Shown here one piece after another: positions 1-7,699 of a stretch of 13,693 bases of DNA. The position numbers and the translations under genes were made by a program. The notes under the pieces were generated by a model. It had not been told where the DNA came from, ran no database searches, and saw nothing but the letters and a program-made list of their open reading frames with translations. The first letter of the stretch is position 1, and the number at the start of each line of letters is the position of its first letter. This stretch comes from Chloroflexota bacterium (GTDB taxonomy: Bacteria > Chloroflexota > FW602-bin22 > JACPRP01). The stretch covers positions 1 to 13,693 of the forward strand of contig JACQUC010000015.1 in the NCBI GenBank assembly GCA_016210495.1, written 5' to 3'.

Positions 1-1395
1 GGCAGGGACTACGATCTGGCCATCGTCGGTTCGGGTAGCGCGGCCTTCGCCGCCGCCATCCGCGCCCGCGAGCTTGGGGCACGCGTCGTGATGGTCGAGC
101 GCGGAACGCTGGGCGGCACCTGCGTCAACATAGGCTGCGTGCCATCCAAGATGCTCCTGCGAGCGGCCGAGACCTACGACCAGACGAGACATCATCCTTT
201 TGCCGGACTGGAGACCCGTGCCGACAAAGTCAACCTGCGTGCGTTGGTCGGGCAGAAAGACGAGCTGGTGACCGCGCTAAGACATCAGAAGTATGAGGAC
301 CTGGTCGAGGCCTACGGTTGGGAAATCGTACACGGCGAGGCCGCGTTTGCCGACGAGACGAGGCTCCGGGTTGATGATCGCCTGATCAACGCCGGGGCCT
401 CCCTGATCGCTACGGGCGCATCACCGGCTATCGCGCCGGTGGATGGCCTCGAGGAGGCCGGATACCTTACGAGCACCACAGCCCTCTCGCTGGAAGACCT
501 TCCCCAGAGCCTGGTCGTCATCGGTTCCGGGTACATCGCCCTGGAGCTCGGCCAGCTCTTCCGCCACCTGGGTAGCCGAGTGACGCTGATGCAGCGGGGG
601 CCACGCATCCTGCGGGAGTACGAGCCCGAAGTCGCCGAGGCTATGGCGAAGGTCCTGGCCGATGAGGAAATCGAGGTGATAACTGGCGCTGGCGTTCAGC
701 GCGTCGAACGGACGTCGAACGGGCGAAAGGTCTACCTCAAGCTCGAAGGCAAAGAGCGGGTCATCGAGGCCGAGCAGTTATTGGTGGCCGTCGGCCGGAA
801 CCCCAACACCGGTGCGCTGGGGTTAGACCGAGCGGGCGTTCAGATTGACGATCGGGGGGCGGTCGTCGTGGACGAGGAACTGCGCACGACCAACCCACGC
901 ATTTGGGCGGCAGGCGACGTGACCGGAGGACTCCAGTTCGTGTACGTGGCCGCCTACGAGGGGGCAATGGCGGCCGAGAACGCCCTGAACGGCGCTAGCG
1001 GCAAGGTGGATTTGCGTGCCGTACCCAGCGTGGTCTTCACCTCCCCCCAGATCGCCACCGTCGGCCTCACCGAGGCGCGGGCTCGCGCGGCAGGCCACGA
1101 CGTCAAAGCCTCGGTACTGCCACTCTCGGCCGTGCCGCGCGCCATAGTCAACCGCGACATTCAAGGTGTCTTCAAGCTGGTGTCAGATGCCTCGAGCGGG
1201 CGCATCCTTGGCGCACACGTCGTGTCCGACAATGCTGGCGAGGTTATCTACGCGGCCACGCTGGCAGTGAAGTTCAACCTGACGGTCAACGACCTGGTAG
1301 GAACCTTTGCGCCCTACCTCACCATGGCCGAGGGCTTGAAGCTAGCGGCTCAGACCTTCGGACGGGACGTATCGAAGCTGTCGTGCTGCGCATAA
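1..1395 (+). CDS. merA: Mercuric reductase MerA, 5' end cut by the window
   Basis: FAD-dependent cytoplasmic enzyme reducing Hg(II) to Hg(0) with NADPH. The frame is open from base 1, so 464 residues are visible and the true start lies upstream; whether it carried an N-terminal HMA domain cannot be seen. Seen: FAD-binding GSGSAAF (residues 10-16), redox-active pair in GGTCVNIGCVPSK (Cys41, Cys46 of the visible part), second nucleotide-binding motif VVIGSGYIALELG (about 173-185), the FAD motif near TNPRIWAAGDVTG, and a C-terminal SCCA with vicinal Cys462-Cys463. The stretch APYLTMAEGLKLAAQTF near the end is a MerA hallmark: it has Tyr where glutathione and lipoamide reductases carry the catalytic His. 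The Cys pair and that Tyr together make MerA the clear choice over a plain lipoamide dehydrogenase. The stop codon overlaps or abuts the next gene, a MerE-like transporter, so the two are probably co-translated. Confidence 0.95.
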   Translation, partial: GRDYDLAIVGSGSAAFAAAIRARELGARVVMVERGTLGGTCVNIGCVPSKMLLRAAETYDQTRHHPFAGLETRADKVNLRALVGQKDELVTALRHQKYEDLVEAYGWEIVHGEAAFADETRLRVDDRLINAGASLIATGASPAIAPVDGLEEAGYLTSTTALSLEDLPQSLVVIGSGYIALELGQLFRHLGSRVTLMQRGPRILREYEPEVAEAMAKVLADEEIEVITGAGVQRVERTSNGRKVYLKLEGKERVIEAEQLLVAVGRNPNTGALGLDRAGVQIDDRGAVVVDEELRTTNPRIWAAGDVTGGLQFVYVAAYEGAMAAENALNGASGKVDLRAVPSVVFTSPQIATVGLTEARARAAGHDVKASVLPLSAVPRAIVNRDIQGVFKLVSDASSGRILGAHVVSDNAGEVIYAATLAVKFNLTVNDLVGTFAPYLTMAEGLKLAAQTFGRDVSKLSCCA

Positions 1396-1409
1396 TGGGG
1401 GCTGACGGG

Positions 1410-1763
1410 ATGATGTCAAAACTGAAAGGGTATGTTTTGCTGGGGACGGCCTTGATAGCCTGCCCGTGCCACTTGCCGATCACACTGGCGCTCCTGGCGG
1501 GCACGAGCCTCGGGGGCTTCCTCAGCGACAACCAGGCACTGGTGATTATCGGCCTGAGCGGCTACTTCATCCTGGCCCTCTTCCTCAGCTTTCGCATACT
1601 CGCTCCATCGGAGGCCCGAGCCACTGGCCCGACGGATCGCGGCCGCGACAACGGGGCTCTGCATTGTGAGACCTGTGTGGACGTCAGCCTGCGAGACCCG
1701 GCAAAGCGTAACGACCGTAGCAGCACGAGGAGCACGCCAGGCGCGGAAAGGAGCAGGAGTTGA
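1410..1763 (+). CDS. merE: MerE-like mercury transport membrane protein
   Basis: Small membrane protein of 117 residues if started at ATG 1410. Other in-frame starts are ATG 1395 (TAATG overlap with the merA stop), ATG 1413 and GTG 1383; none has a clear ribosome site, so translation is probably coupled to merA. The first membrane helix carries CPCHLPITLALLAGTSLGG, closely matching the Cys-Pro-Cys-His-Leu-Pro helix of MerE, which takes up Hg(II) and organomercury. A second helix follows at about residues 44-64. Expected role: passing Hg(II) inward to MerA. Odd point: MerE proteins normally end soon after helix 2, but here about 50 polar residues follow, including HCETC (Cys86, Cys89). This tail may be a real cytosolic metal-binding extension or read-through into rearranged DNA next to the deleted GH15 gene. 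Confidence 0.82.
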   Translation: MMSKLKGYVLLGTALIACPCHLPITLALLAGTSLGGFLSDNQALVIIGLSGYFILALFLSFRILAPSEARATGPTDRGRDNGALHCETCVDVSLRDPAKRNDRSSTRSTPGAERSRS

Positions 1764-1809
1764 AGACTATCGAGACGAGGAAGAGTGAGCCAACTGGGAG
1801 ATCGTAGTT

Positions 1810-2730
1810 ATGGCCAAGTTTCGAGGGGAGCGCGAAGCCTTCGGGAGACCGGGCATTGAGCCTCGCTGGACTCAAGAGGATCCCAACCACGGGGTCCTCG
1901 CCATCGGCAACCGACCTCCGGGAACCCAATGGGAGTTCCTGGCCAAGGAGATCGTGGATGCCGGGTTCCTGGAACTGGTGCGATACGGGGTTCGCAAGCC
2001 CGACGATCCCATAATCGTGGACTCCCTGCGAGTGGTGGACGCCAAGCTCAAGGTGGAAACGCCCTACGGGCCCTGCTGGCGCCGCTACAACCACGACGGC
2101 TATGGTCAGCGGGAAGACGGTGGGCCTTACCAAGGCTGGGGCAAGGGGCGTTGCTGGCCATTGCTGACCGGCGAGCGAGGGCACTACGCGCTTGCCGCCC
2201 AGCAGGACGCAAGCCCCTACATTCGGGCTATGGAAAGGTTCGCTTCTCCCACGGGCCTATTGCCCGAGCAGGTCTGTGACGAGCTGGATCGTCCAGAGAT
2301 CCATATGTACCTGGGCCAGCCTACGGGCTCGGCCATGCCCCTTATGTGGGCCCACGCCGAGTATATCAAACTGCTCCGGTCGGCCTGCGATGGACAGGTC
2401 TTCGACTTCATCCCGGATGTCGCCACCAGATACCTCGGAGCCCGCAGCGCGGTCAGGTCGCTGGAAGTCTGGAAGCCAAATCGGCAGGTCCACGCTGTGA
2501 GGAATGGCTGCACCCTTCGCATTCAGGCGCCGGCTGCCTTTCGGCTCCGCTGGTCACAAGACGATTGGCAAACTGTAAATGACACGCCAGCTTGCTCGAC
2601 GTCTCTTGGCATCAGCTTCCTCGACATCCCCATCCCGCCCACCCAGCAGGCGCCAATCCGCTTTACCTTCTTCTGGACGGACGGCGGCCGTTGGGAAGGC
2701 CAGGACTACGAGGTGGGCATCCGTCCTTAG
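1810..2730 (+). pseudogene. GH15 glucoamylase/glucodextranase with large in-frame internal deletion
   Basis: An open frame of 306 residues. Residues 10-21 (AFGRPGIEPRWT) look like the extreme N-terminus of bacterial glycoside hydrolase family 15 enzymes. From about residue 25 onward the protein matches the C-terminal third of the same family: FLELVRYGVR, RYNHDGYGQREDGGPY, WPLLTGERGHY, FASPTGLLPEQV, PTGSAMPLMWAHAEY, and a final beta-rich segment ending RFTFFW and GRWEGQDYEV. Full-length relatives are about 800 residues, so roughly 500 residues, including most of the alpha/alpha barrel, are absent without loss of frame; the junction is near bases 1870-1882. From memory the Glu of TGERG (Glu122 here) is the catalytic base; the catalytic acid would be in the missing part, so hydrolase activity is unlikely. 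Reading it as a remnant fits the other fragments in the window, but a translated product cannot be excluded. Confidence 0.85.
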
Positions 2731-2773
2731 CGGGCTAGAGCGGCAGGGTACTCGCACGATTAAGACACACGAT

Positions 2774-2820
2774 CTGACACTTTATCAAATATATCGCGAT
2801 ACACGGATATCCCGATATCA
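2774..2820 (+). promoter_or_regulatory. Candidate operator with repeated ATATC-CGATA boxes
   Basis: Upstream of the HMA-ferredoxin gene, two copies of ATATCnCGATA occur 16 bases apart (2791-2801 and 2807-2817), aligning at 12 of 16 positions. The first contains the perfect palindrome TATCGCGATA; the second lies within GATATC-CC-GATATC. A possible -35 CTGACA lies at 2774-2779, but the -10 (near GATACA, 2798-2803) is weak. The AT-rich dyads in a GC-rich setting resemble binding sites of ArsR/SmtB-type metal sensors. No intact ArsR gene is in the window, so the regulator is unknown. Confidence 0.45.
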
Positions 2821-2848
2821 GGAGAACACGTGGAAAAGGAGATGATCG

Positions 2849-3340
2849 ATGACGGACAGAATTGAAAACAAAGTGCAACTGCCCATCGCCGGGATGAGTT
2901 GTGAGTCGTGCGCCCACCACATCCAGCAAGTGGTGTGTCGAATACCAGGGGTTACCCGGGCCAAAGTGAGCTACCCTGGGAAGACCGCCATTGTCGACTT
3001 TCGCCCGGCCGAAGTCGGCGGCGACGAGATCAAGCTGGCCATCGAAGGAGCTGGCTATGCCGTCGAAGCGCGGGCATCTTTCCAGATCATCCAAACCAGA
3101 GCCGGCCTGGCCTGGGTCCAGGCCTTTATCGAGGCCGTCGACCTGGAGAAATGCAATGGCTGTGGCAAGTGCGTCAGGGCCTGCGGCCAGAACGTTTACG
3201 CCCTCGTCGAGATCGACGGCAGGAAGAAGGCCGCCATCATCAACGGCGACGAATGCCTCGGCGACTGCCATTGCCACAAAGCCTGCCTTACCGATGCTTT
3301 GATCTGTCGCCCGCGACGGCTGGACGCAACGGTGCCGTAG
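2849..3340 (+). CDS. HMA domain fused to ferredoxin III (FdxB-like)
   Basis: A 163-residue soluble protein; ATG 2849 is set by AAAAGGAG about 6 bases upstream. Residues about 9-75 form a heavy-metal-associated domain with GMSCESC (Cys18, Cys21), the MerP/CopZ-type site for Hg(II) or Cu(I). Residues about 83-155 match nif-type ferredoxin III: a lead-in resembling RAGLAWVQAFIEAVDLEKC, then CNGCGKCVRAC (Cys102, 105, 108, 112), then ECLGDCHCHKAC (Cys136, 140, 142, 146). These could bind two [4Fe-4S] clusters, though the second motif has unusual spacing (Cx3CxCx3C). No signal peptide is seen, so it should be cytoplasmic. I infer a metal-trafficking domain tied to an electron carrier, for example handing Hg or Cu to a reductase or sensing metal through its clusters. 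The function is unproven. It lies between merA/merE and further membrane mercury genes on the same strand. Confidence 0.85.
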   Translation: MTDRIENKVQLPIAGMSCESCAHHIQQVVCRIPGVTRAKVSYPGKTAIVDFRPAEVGGDEIKLAIEGAGYAVEARASFQIIQTRAGLAWVQAFIEAVDLEKCNGCGKCVRACGQNVYALVEIDGRKKAAIINGDECLGDCHCHKACLTDALICRPRRLDATVP

Positions 3341-3383
3341 CGCAACTACGGGCAAATCAGAGGATAGAAAGGAGGGTTTCGCT

Positions 3384-3416
3384 GTGAGGGTCCGCCGACT
3401 GCGTAGTCCACCGTAA
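3384..3416 (+). other. Micro-ORF behind a strong ribosome site
   Basis: AAAGGAGGG (3368-3376) precedes GTG 3384 by 7 bases; the frame codes for only ten residues (VRVRRLRSPP) and stops at TAA. It may be a leader peptide or the surviving 5' stub of a gene deleted between the HMA-ferredoxin and Met-rich genes. The rest of the 3341-3526 gap shows no recognisable gene. Confidence 0.25.
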
Positions 3417-3526
3417 CTGGGAACGACGCTGGATGACACATAGATTCCATCTGGCCTGGCTTCGCAGCCTTCGCCGTAGGCGCTCGGAATCAACACGATC
3501 ACCAAAACTATGGGAGGAGAATTATC

Positions 3527-4387
3527 ATGAGAGAACCTACCGGTATTAGCAGTCTTTCCCCCGCCTGGCGCGGGATTGGTCTGGTCGCCCTGGTCACTGG
3601 CGGCATCGTCCCGGTCCTCGCCCTTCTCGTGGCCGCCACGGCCGGACTACTGGCTCCGCCGCTTCGGCCTGAGCAAATGGCTATGATGCCCAAAGAGATG
3701 CCCCAGATGATGCTATCGCGCATAATGTGGCCGGATCAGGTGCAAATGGCCATGTCCATGCCCGAGAAAGTGATGGCTATGCTGGCCGGAACGATGGCGG
3801 CCCAGCCGGTGATGGCCGCCTTCACCTGGTATATCCTGGTGCCCGCGCTGGTCGTCCTCGCCATCGTCTACTTCTACGCTCGGGAACGCTGCCCTGGCCT
3901 GGCCAACTGCATCGCCGCTGGGCTCGTCGCCGGGGCCGTCGGCACCGTGGCCCTCGACGTGGTCAGGCTGACAGGATTCTCGCTCCGCTGGATGCCGGCC
4001 AACCTGCCCCCTATGTTCGGTATGCTGATCCTGGGGCCCCAATCGAACCCCGTTCAAGCGGAGATCGTCGGTTACATCTACCATTTCCTGAACGGCGCGA
4101 GCTTTGGCCTGATCTACACGTTGATAATCGGACGGGGCTCGGTGCCCTGGGGAATCGGCTGGGGCATTGTGATCTGGCTGCTGATGATGATTACGCCGCC
4201 GCTGCTGATTATGGGCGTCGGGCCCTTCGGGGTGAACTTTGGGCCGGGCCTGGTCATCACGACCTTCGTAGCGCACGTCGTCTACGGGGCGGCGCTCGGG
4301 TGGCTGGTACAGCAGTGGGCCTGCACAAAAGGGCCACGCTTGTCCGAGTGGATACTTGGGCCGCGCCTTGGTGCTGAGGCTCGTTGA
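3527..4387 (+). CDS. Polytopic membrane protein with methionine-rich segment
   Basis: A 286-residue membrane protein of no family I can name firmly (it loosely recalls DUF6789-type proteins). ATG 3527 follows GGGAGGAG at a good distance. Predicted helices lie at about 17-43, 97-117, 127-147, 160-172, 185-205, 207-227 and 236-260. Between helices 1 and 2, residues 51-90 contain 13 methionines (for example MAMMPKEMPQMM and MAMSMPEKVMAM), which could be a thioether binding site for a soft metal such as Cu(I), Ag(I) or Hg(II). Cysteines are few (Cys in RERCPGLANC near residue 125-132 and one near residue 265). The setting between MerE-like and HMA genes suggests metal handling, but that is inference. 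A 10-bp hairpin follows the stop. Confidence 0.75.
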   Translation: MREPTGISSLSPAWRGIGLVALVTGGIVPVLALLVAATAGLLAPPLRPEQMAMMPKEMPQMMLSRIMWPDQVQMAMSMPEKVMAMLAGTMAAQPVMAAFTWYILVPALVVLAIVYFYARERCPGLANCIAAGLVAGAVGTVALDVVRLTGFSLRWMPANLPPMFGMLILGPQSNPVQAEIVGYIYHFLNGASFGLIYTLIIGRGSVPWGIGWGIVIWLLMMITPPLLIMGVGPFGVNFGPGLVITTFVAHVVYGAALGWLVQQWACTKGPRLSEWILGPRLGAEAR

Positions 4388-4396
4388 GCGCCTTGA

Positions 4397-4427
4397 TGGT
4401 GGGGCCGAAAGAGCGCTGGCCCCACCA
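4397..4427 (+). terminator. Hairpin after the Met-rich membrane gene
   Basis: TGGTGGGGCC (4397-4406) and GGCCCCACCA (4418-4427) are perfectly complementary over 10 bp with an 11-base loop, starting 9 bases after the stop codon at 4387. There is no following T-run, so it is either a factor-dependent or attenuating terminator, or an mRNA 3'-end stabiliser. Confidence 0.5.
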
Positions 4428-4432
4428 CCCGC

Positions 4433-4472
4433 CCTCCTTGAACCGAATGGCGACGGCTCTGGCTCAAGGAGG
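4433..4472 (+). promoter_or_regulatory. Inverted repeat that could mask a ribosome site upstream of merE2
   Basis: CCTCCTTGA (4433-4441) pairs perfectly with TCAAGGAGG (4464-4472). The right arm contains a consensus Shine-Dalgarno. Downstream is a possible leader frame from GTG 4484 or ATG 4490 (MCADRGEHK) whose stop TGA (4517-4519) overlaps the GTG start (4516) of the MerE-like gene as GTGA. Folding would hide the site and so could control translation of the leader and the coupled gene. Confidence 0.35.
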
Positions 4473-4515
4473 AAGTAGAGGTTGTGATTATGTGTGCCGA
4501 TAGAGGTGAGCACAA

Positions 4516-4758
4516 GTGACTCAAAAGCTAAATGGCTACCTGGTGCGGGTGGGGAACGCCCTGCTAGCGTGCCCGTGTTACCTACTCCTAACCGTCGCGC
4601 TTCTGGCAGGCACCCTTCTTGAGGGTACAAATCGCGACAACCGCGGCCTGACGGTAATTGGTATAGCTGGTTTTCTCCTCCTGGCCTTGGTCTTGGCAGC
4701 GCGGATATTCGCTATCGCCGCGCCAATCCGGGATCAATGCCGTGAGCACGATATCTGA
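4516..4758 (+). CDS. Second MerE-like membrane protein
   Basis: An 80-residue, two-helix protein starting at GTG 4516, with GAGGTGAG just upstream as ribosome site. Helix 1 contains LLACPCYLLLTVALLAGT (Cys19-Pro-Cys21); helix 2 spans about residues 45-66. The CPC helix followed by LLAGT matches MerE and the copy at 1410, but the usual CPCHLP is CPCYLL here, so the His and Pro after the pair are gone. The length is that of a normal MerE. It probably carries Hg(II) or a similar soft metal across the membrane. It lies upstream of the second MerA-type gene, giving two transporter/reductase pairs in the region. The 173 bases between it and the next start hold no gene I recognise. Confidence 0.75.
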   Translation: MTQKLNGYLVRVGNALLACPCYLLLTVALLAGTLLEGTNRDNRGLTVIGIAGFLLLALVLAARIFAIAAPIRDQCREHDI

Positions 4759-4910
4759 ACTGCGCAGAGCAACGAGCTATTACACGACATTCCGCTGTGC
4801 TCCAAAGGCCCGGCACAATACTTGCTCTCAAGATGGCGGTGGCAAGCATACTGCAGCCTCATCCAAGTGTGATTGCAATGCTAGTTACCCAGGAACTTGT
4901 GAGTTTTTAG

Positions 4911-6335
<1,425 letters not shown>

Positions 6336-6409
6336 ATTCGATCCTACGATGTTGACCGGCAGAGTTCTGATGCCTGGTCTGGTCGCTCTCGGTTTGGATA
6401 ATTAGAACA

Positions 6410-6484
6410 ATGTCTGAGGGGCTCAAGCTGGGGGCGCAGGCCTTTGGGCGGGAGTTAGATAAACTCTCGTGCTGTGCAGGCTGA
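6410..6484 (+). pseudogene. merA: 3' relic of a third merA
   Basis: Twenty-five codons, MSEGLKLGAQAFGRELDKL followed by SCCAG and a TGA stop, reproduce the extreme C-terminus of classical MerA, including the vicinal Cys pair. They match the end of the merA at 1-1395 (MAEGLKLAAQTFGRDVSKL, then SCCA) with only a few changes. No MerA similarity is seen upstream in this frame, so only the last few percent of the gene survives. It lies 74 bases after the second MerA-type gene, whose own C-terminus is quite different, so it is not a duplication of that neighbour. It marks a recombination or deletion scar. Confidence 0.8.
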
Positions 6485-6758
6485 TGCTCCCAACCGCTGA
6501 ACTCGAGTGTCTTCTGGCAGTCTCGAGTTCTTCACGCGCGAACTGTCTCAGCCTGGCTCAACAGGTTGTAAAAAGAAGGCAAAGGCTGCGCCCAACAACC
6601 AGGCGCCTGCGGCTGTCGTGACCAGGCCGACGATGAACCCTGGGAGCGTCGCCAGTGCACCCAGACCGGCCAGGTCCAAGAGCGATCAGGCCTGCACAAG
6701 CGCGATGAATGCACCTGGTGCCGCCAGGGCAATAATATGACAGCGCAAGGGTGAGCAA
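6485..6758 (+). other. Stretch with no supported gene
   Basis: No frame here has a convincing start and family match. On the minus strand, about 6560-6690, one frame reads as a hydrophobic stretch (LGALATLPGFIVGLV and onward) that could be a decayed membrane gene, but it has no recognisable motif and a TGA interrupts it upstream. Confidence 0.3.
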
Positions 6759-7358
6759 ATGCTTGGGAGAATCTACGCCTTCTTGTACGACCTCATTTTC
6801 GCGCCCCTTGAATGGGCCGGCTTGCATCGGCTTCGTTCCGAAACCGTGGCGCCAGCAGAAGGAGAGGTGCTGGAAGTCGGCGTAGGAACCGGACTGAACC
6901 TTCCCCTGTATACACGGGCGAGGAGCGTAGCAGCCATCGACCCTGATCCCGCTATGATCGAGCGGGCCGAATGGCGTCGCAAGCAAAGCCCAGTCCCTGT
7001 GTCCTTAGTGCAGACCAGGGTCGAGAACCTTCCCTTCGCTAATGAAACCTTCGACGAGGTGGTTGTCACCTTGGCTTTTTGCAGTGTCGCTGATCCACTG
7101 CGGGGATTTCTGGAGCTTCGGCGCGTCCTCAAGCCTTGTGGACGGCTGCGGCTGCTTGAACACGTGAGGAGCGCTGATACTATCGTGGCCACCACCCAAG
7201 ATATCGTCACTCCGGGATGGAAGAGGGTCTTTGGGGGATGCCATCCTAACCGTGAGACGCTTGTCACTCTGAAGGAAGCCGGATTCGATGTTCGCCAGGT
7301 TCAGAAGCATTTGGGCGACATCCTTCTGCAGATCGATGCGTCCAGCTCGTGCGCCTGA
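6759..7358 (+). CDS. Class I SAM-dependent methyltransferase
   Basis: A 199-residue protein; ATG 6759 is preceded by AAGGGTGAG. Seen: SAM-binding motif I VLEVGVGTGLNLPLY (residues 37-51), acidic motif AIDPDPAMI (59-67), motif LPFANETFDEVVVTLAFCSVADP in the middle, and FLELRRVLKPCGRLRLLEHV after it, all in the order of UbiE/methyltransferase-11 proteins. It is the short type, whose substrate cannot be read from sequence. It lacks the conserved cysteine set of arsenite methyltransferase ArsM, so arsenic methylation is not supported. It lies downstream of the mercury genes in the same direction. A truncated methyltransferase of similar style is encoded at 9107-9580. Its 3' end nearly touches the converging merR fragment. 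Confidence 0.85.
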   Translation: MLGRIYAFLYDLIFAPLEWAGLHRLRSETVAPAEGEVLEVGVGTGLNLPLYTRARSVAAIDPDPAMIERAEWRRKQSPVPVSLVQTRVENLPFANETFDEVVVTLAFCSVADPLRGFLELRRVLKPCGRLRLLEHVRSADTIVATTQDIVTPGWKRVFGGCHPNRETLVTLKEAGFDVRQVQKHLGDILLQIDASSSCA

Positions 7359-7360
7359 AT

Positions 7361-7531
7361 CTACGACCTTCGGAGGAAATACCTGGTAGGCTGTGGCCAA
7401 CGACGTGCCACGCTCCGACCAGTTATGACCAAGATATCGGGAATGAGGGCACGGCGCTCATAGTAGCGAATTGTTTCGACGTTCACCTGCGCCATCTTGG
7501 CCAAACGGCCTATCGTGAAATCCATCATCAT
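7361..7531 (-). pseudogene. merR: Truncated MerR-family regulator (N-terminal HTH only)
   Basis: From the ATG cluster at 7523-7531 the protein reads FTIGRLAKMAQVNVETIRYYE then RRALIPD, the N-terminal winged helix-turn-helix of MerR; the wording VNVETIR is typical of mercury-type MerR. After about residue 32 (base 7436) similarity ends, and an unrelated 24-residue tail runs to a TAG. The helix linking the two subunits and the three Hg-binding Cys are missing, so it cannot sense mercury. A MerR-type promoter drives it from upstream, so the original arrangement was probably an autoregulated operon starting with merR. The 3' end was lost by a break next to the methyltransferase gene. Confidence 0.8.
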
Positions 7532-7553
7532 TGCCACATCCGTGCGGTTGATA

Positions 7554-7584
7554 ATATTAACCCTGTACCAGGGTACGGTGTCAA
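7554..7584 (-). promoter_or_regulatory. MerR-type promoter/operator with 19-bp spacer
   Basis: On the minus strand, -35 TTGACA (7584-7579) and -10 TAATAT (7559-7554) are separated by 19 bp, the stretched spacing that MerR proteins correct by DNA twisting. The spacer holds an imperfect dyad, ACCGTACC-CT-GGTACAGG, with the GTAC cores of mer operators. It reads into the truncated merR starting 23 bases downstream. Confidence 0.75.
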
Positions 7585-7619
7585 GTCTTTCGTTGCGCCG
7601 TTTGATCACTCCGTTCCGC

Positions 7620-7651
7620 TGGACAAGCGGTGTGCCGGAATGGCATACTAT
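7620..7651 (+). promoter_or_regulatory. Possible second MerR-type promoter, reading toward the YwiC-like gene
   Basis: TGGACA (7620-7625) and TACTAT (7646-7651) are 20 bp apart, with a dyad GTGTGCC-GGAAT-GGCATAC (7630-7648) in and beside the spacer. This is a MerR-family layout, but the dyad is not centred and both hexamers are imperfect. Confidence 0.35.
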
Positions 7652-7699
7652 GCTTTGCAAGCGCCCGTTTTGGGCATCACACGCATAGTCAGGAGCTAG

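Noticed and set aside
6759..7358. Arsenite methyltransferase ArsM
   Set aside because: The conserved ArsM cysteine set is missing; only the generic SAM-binding fold is supported.
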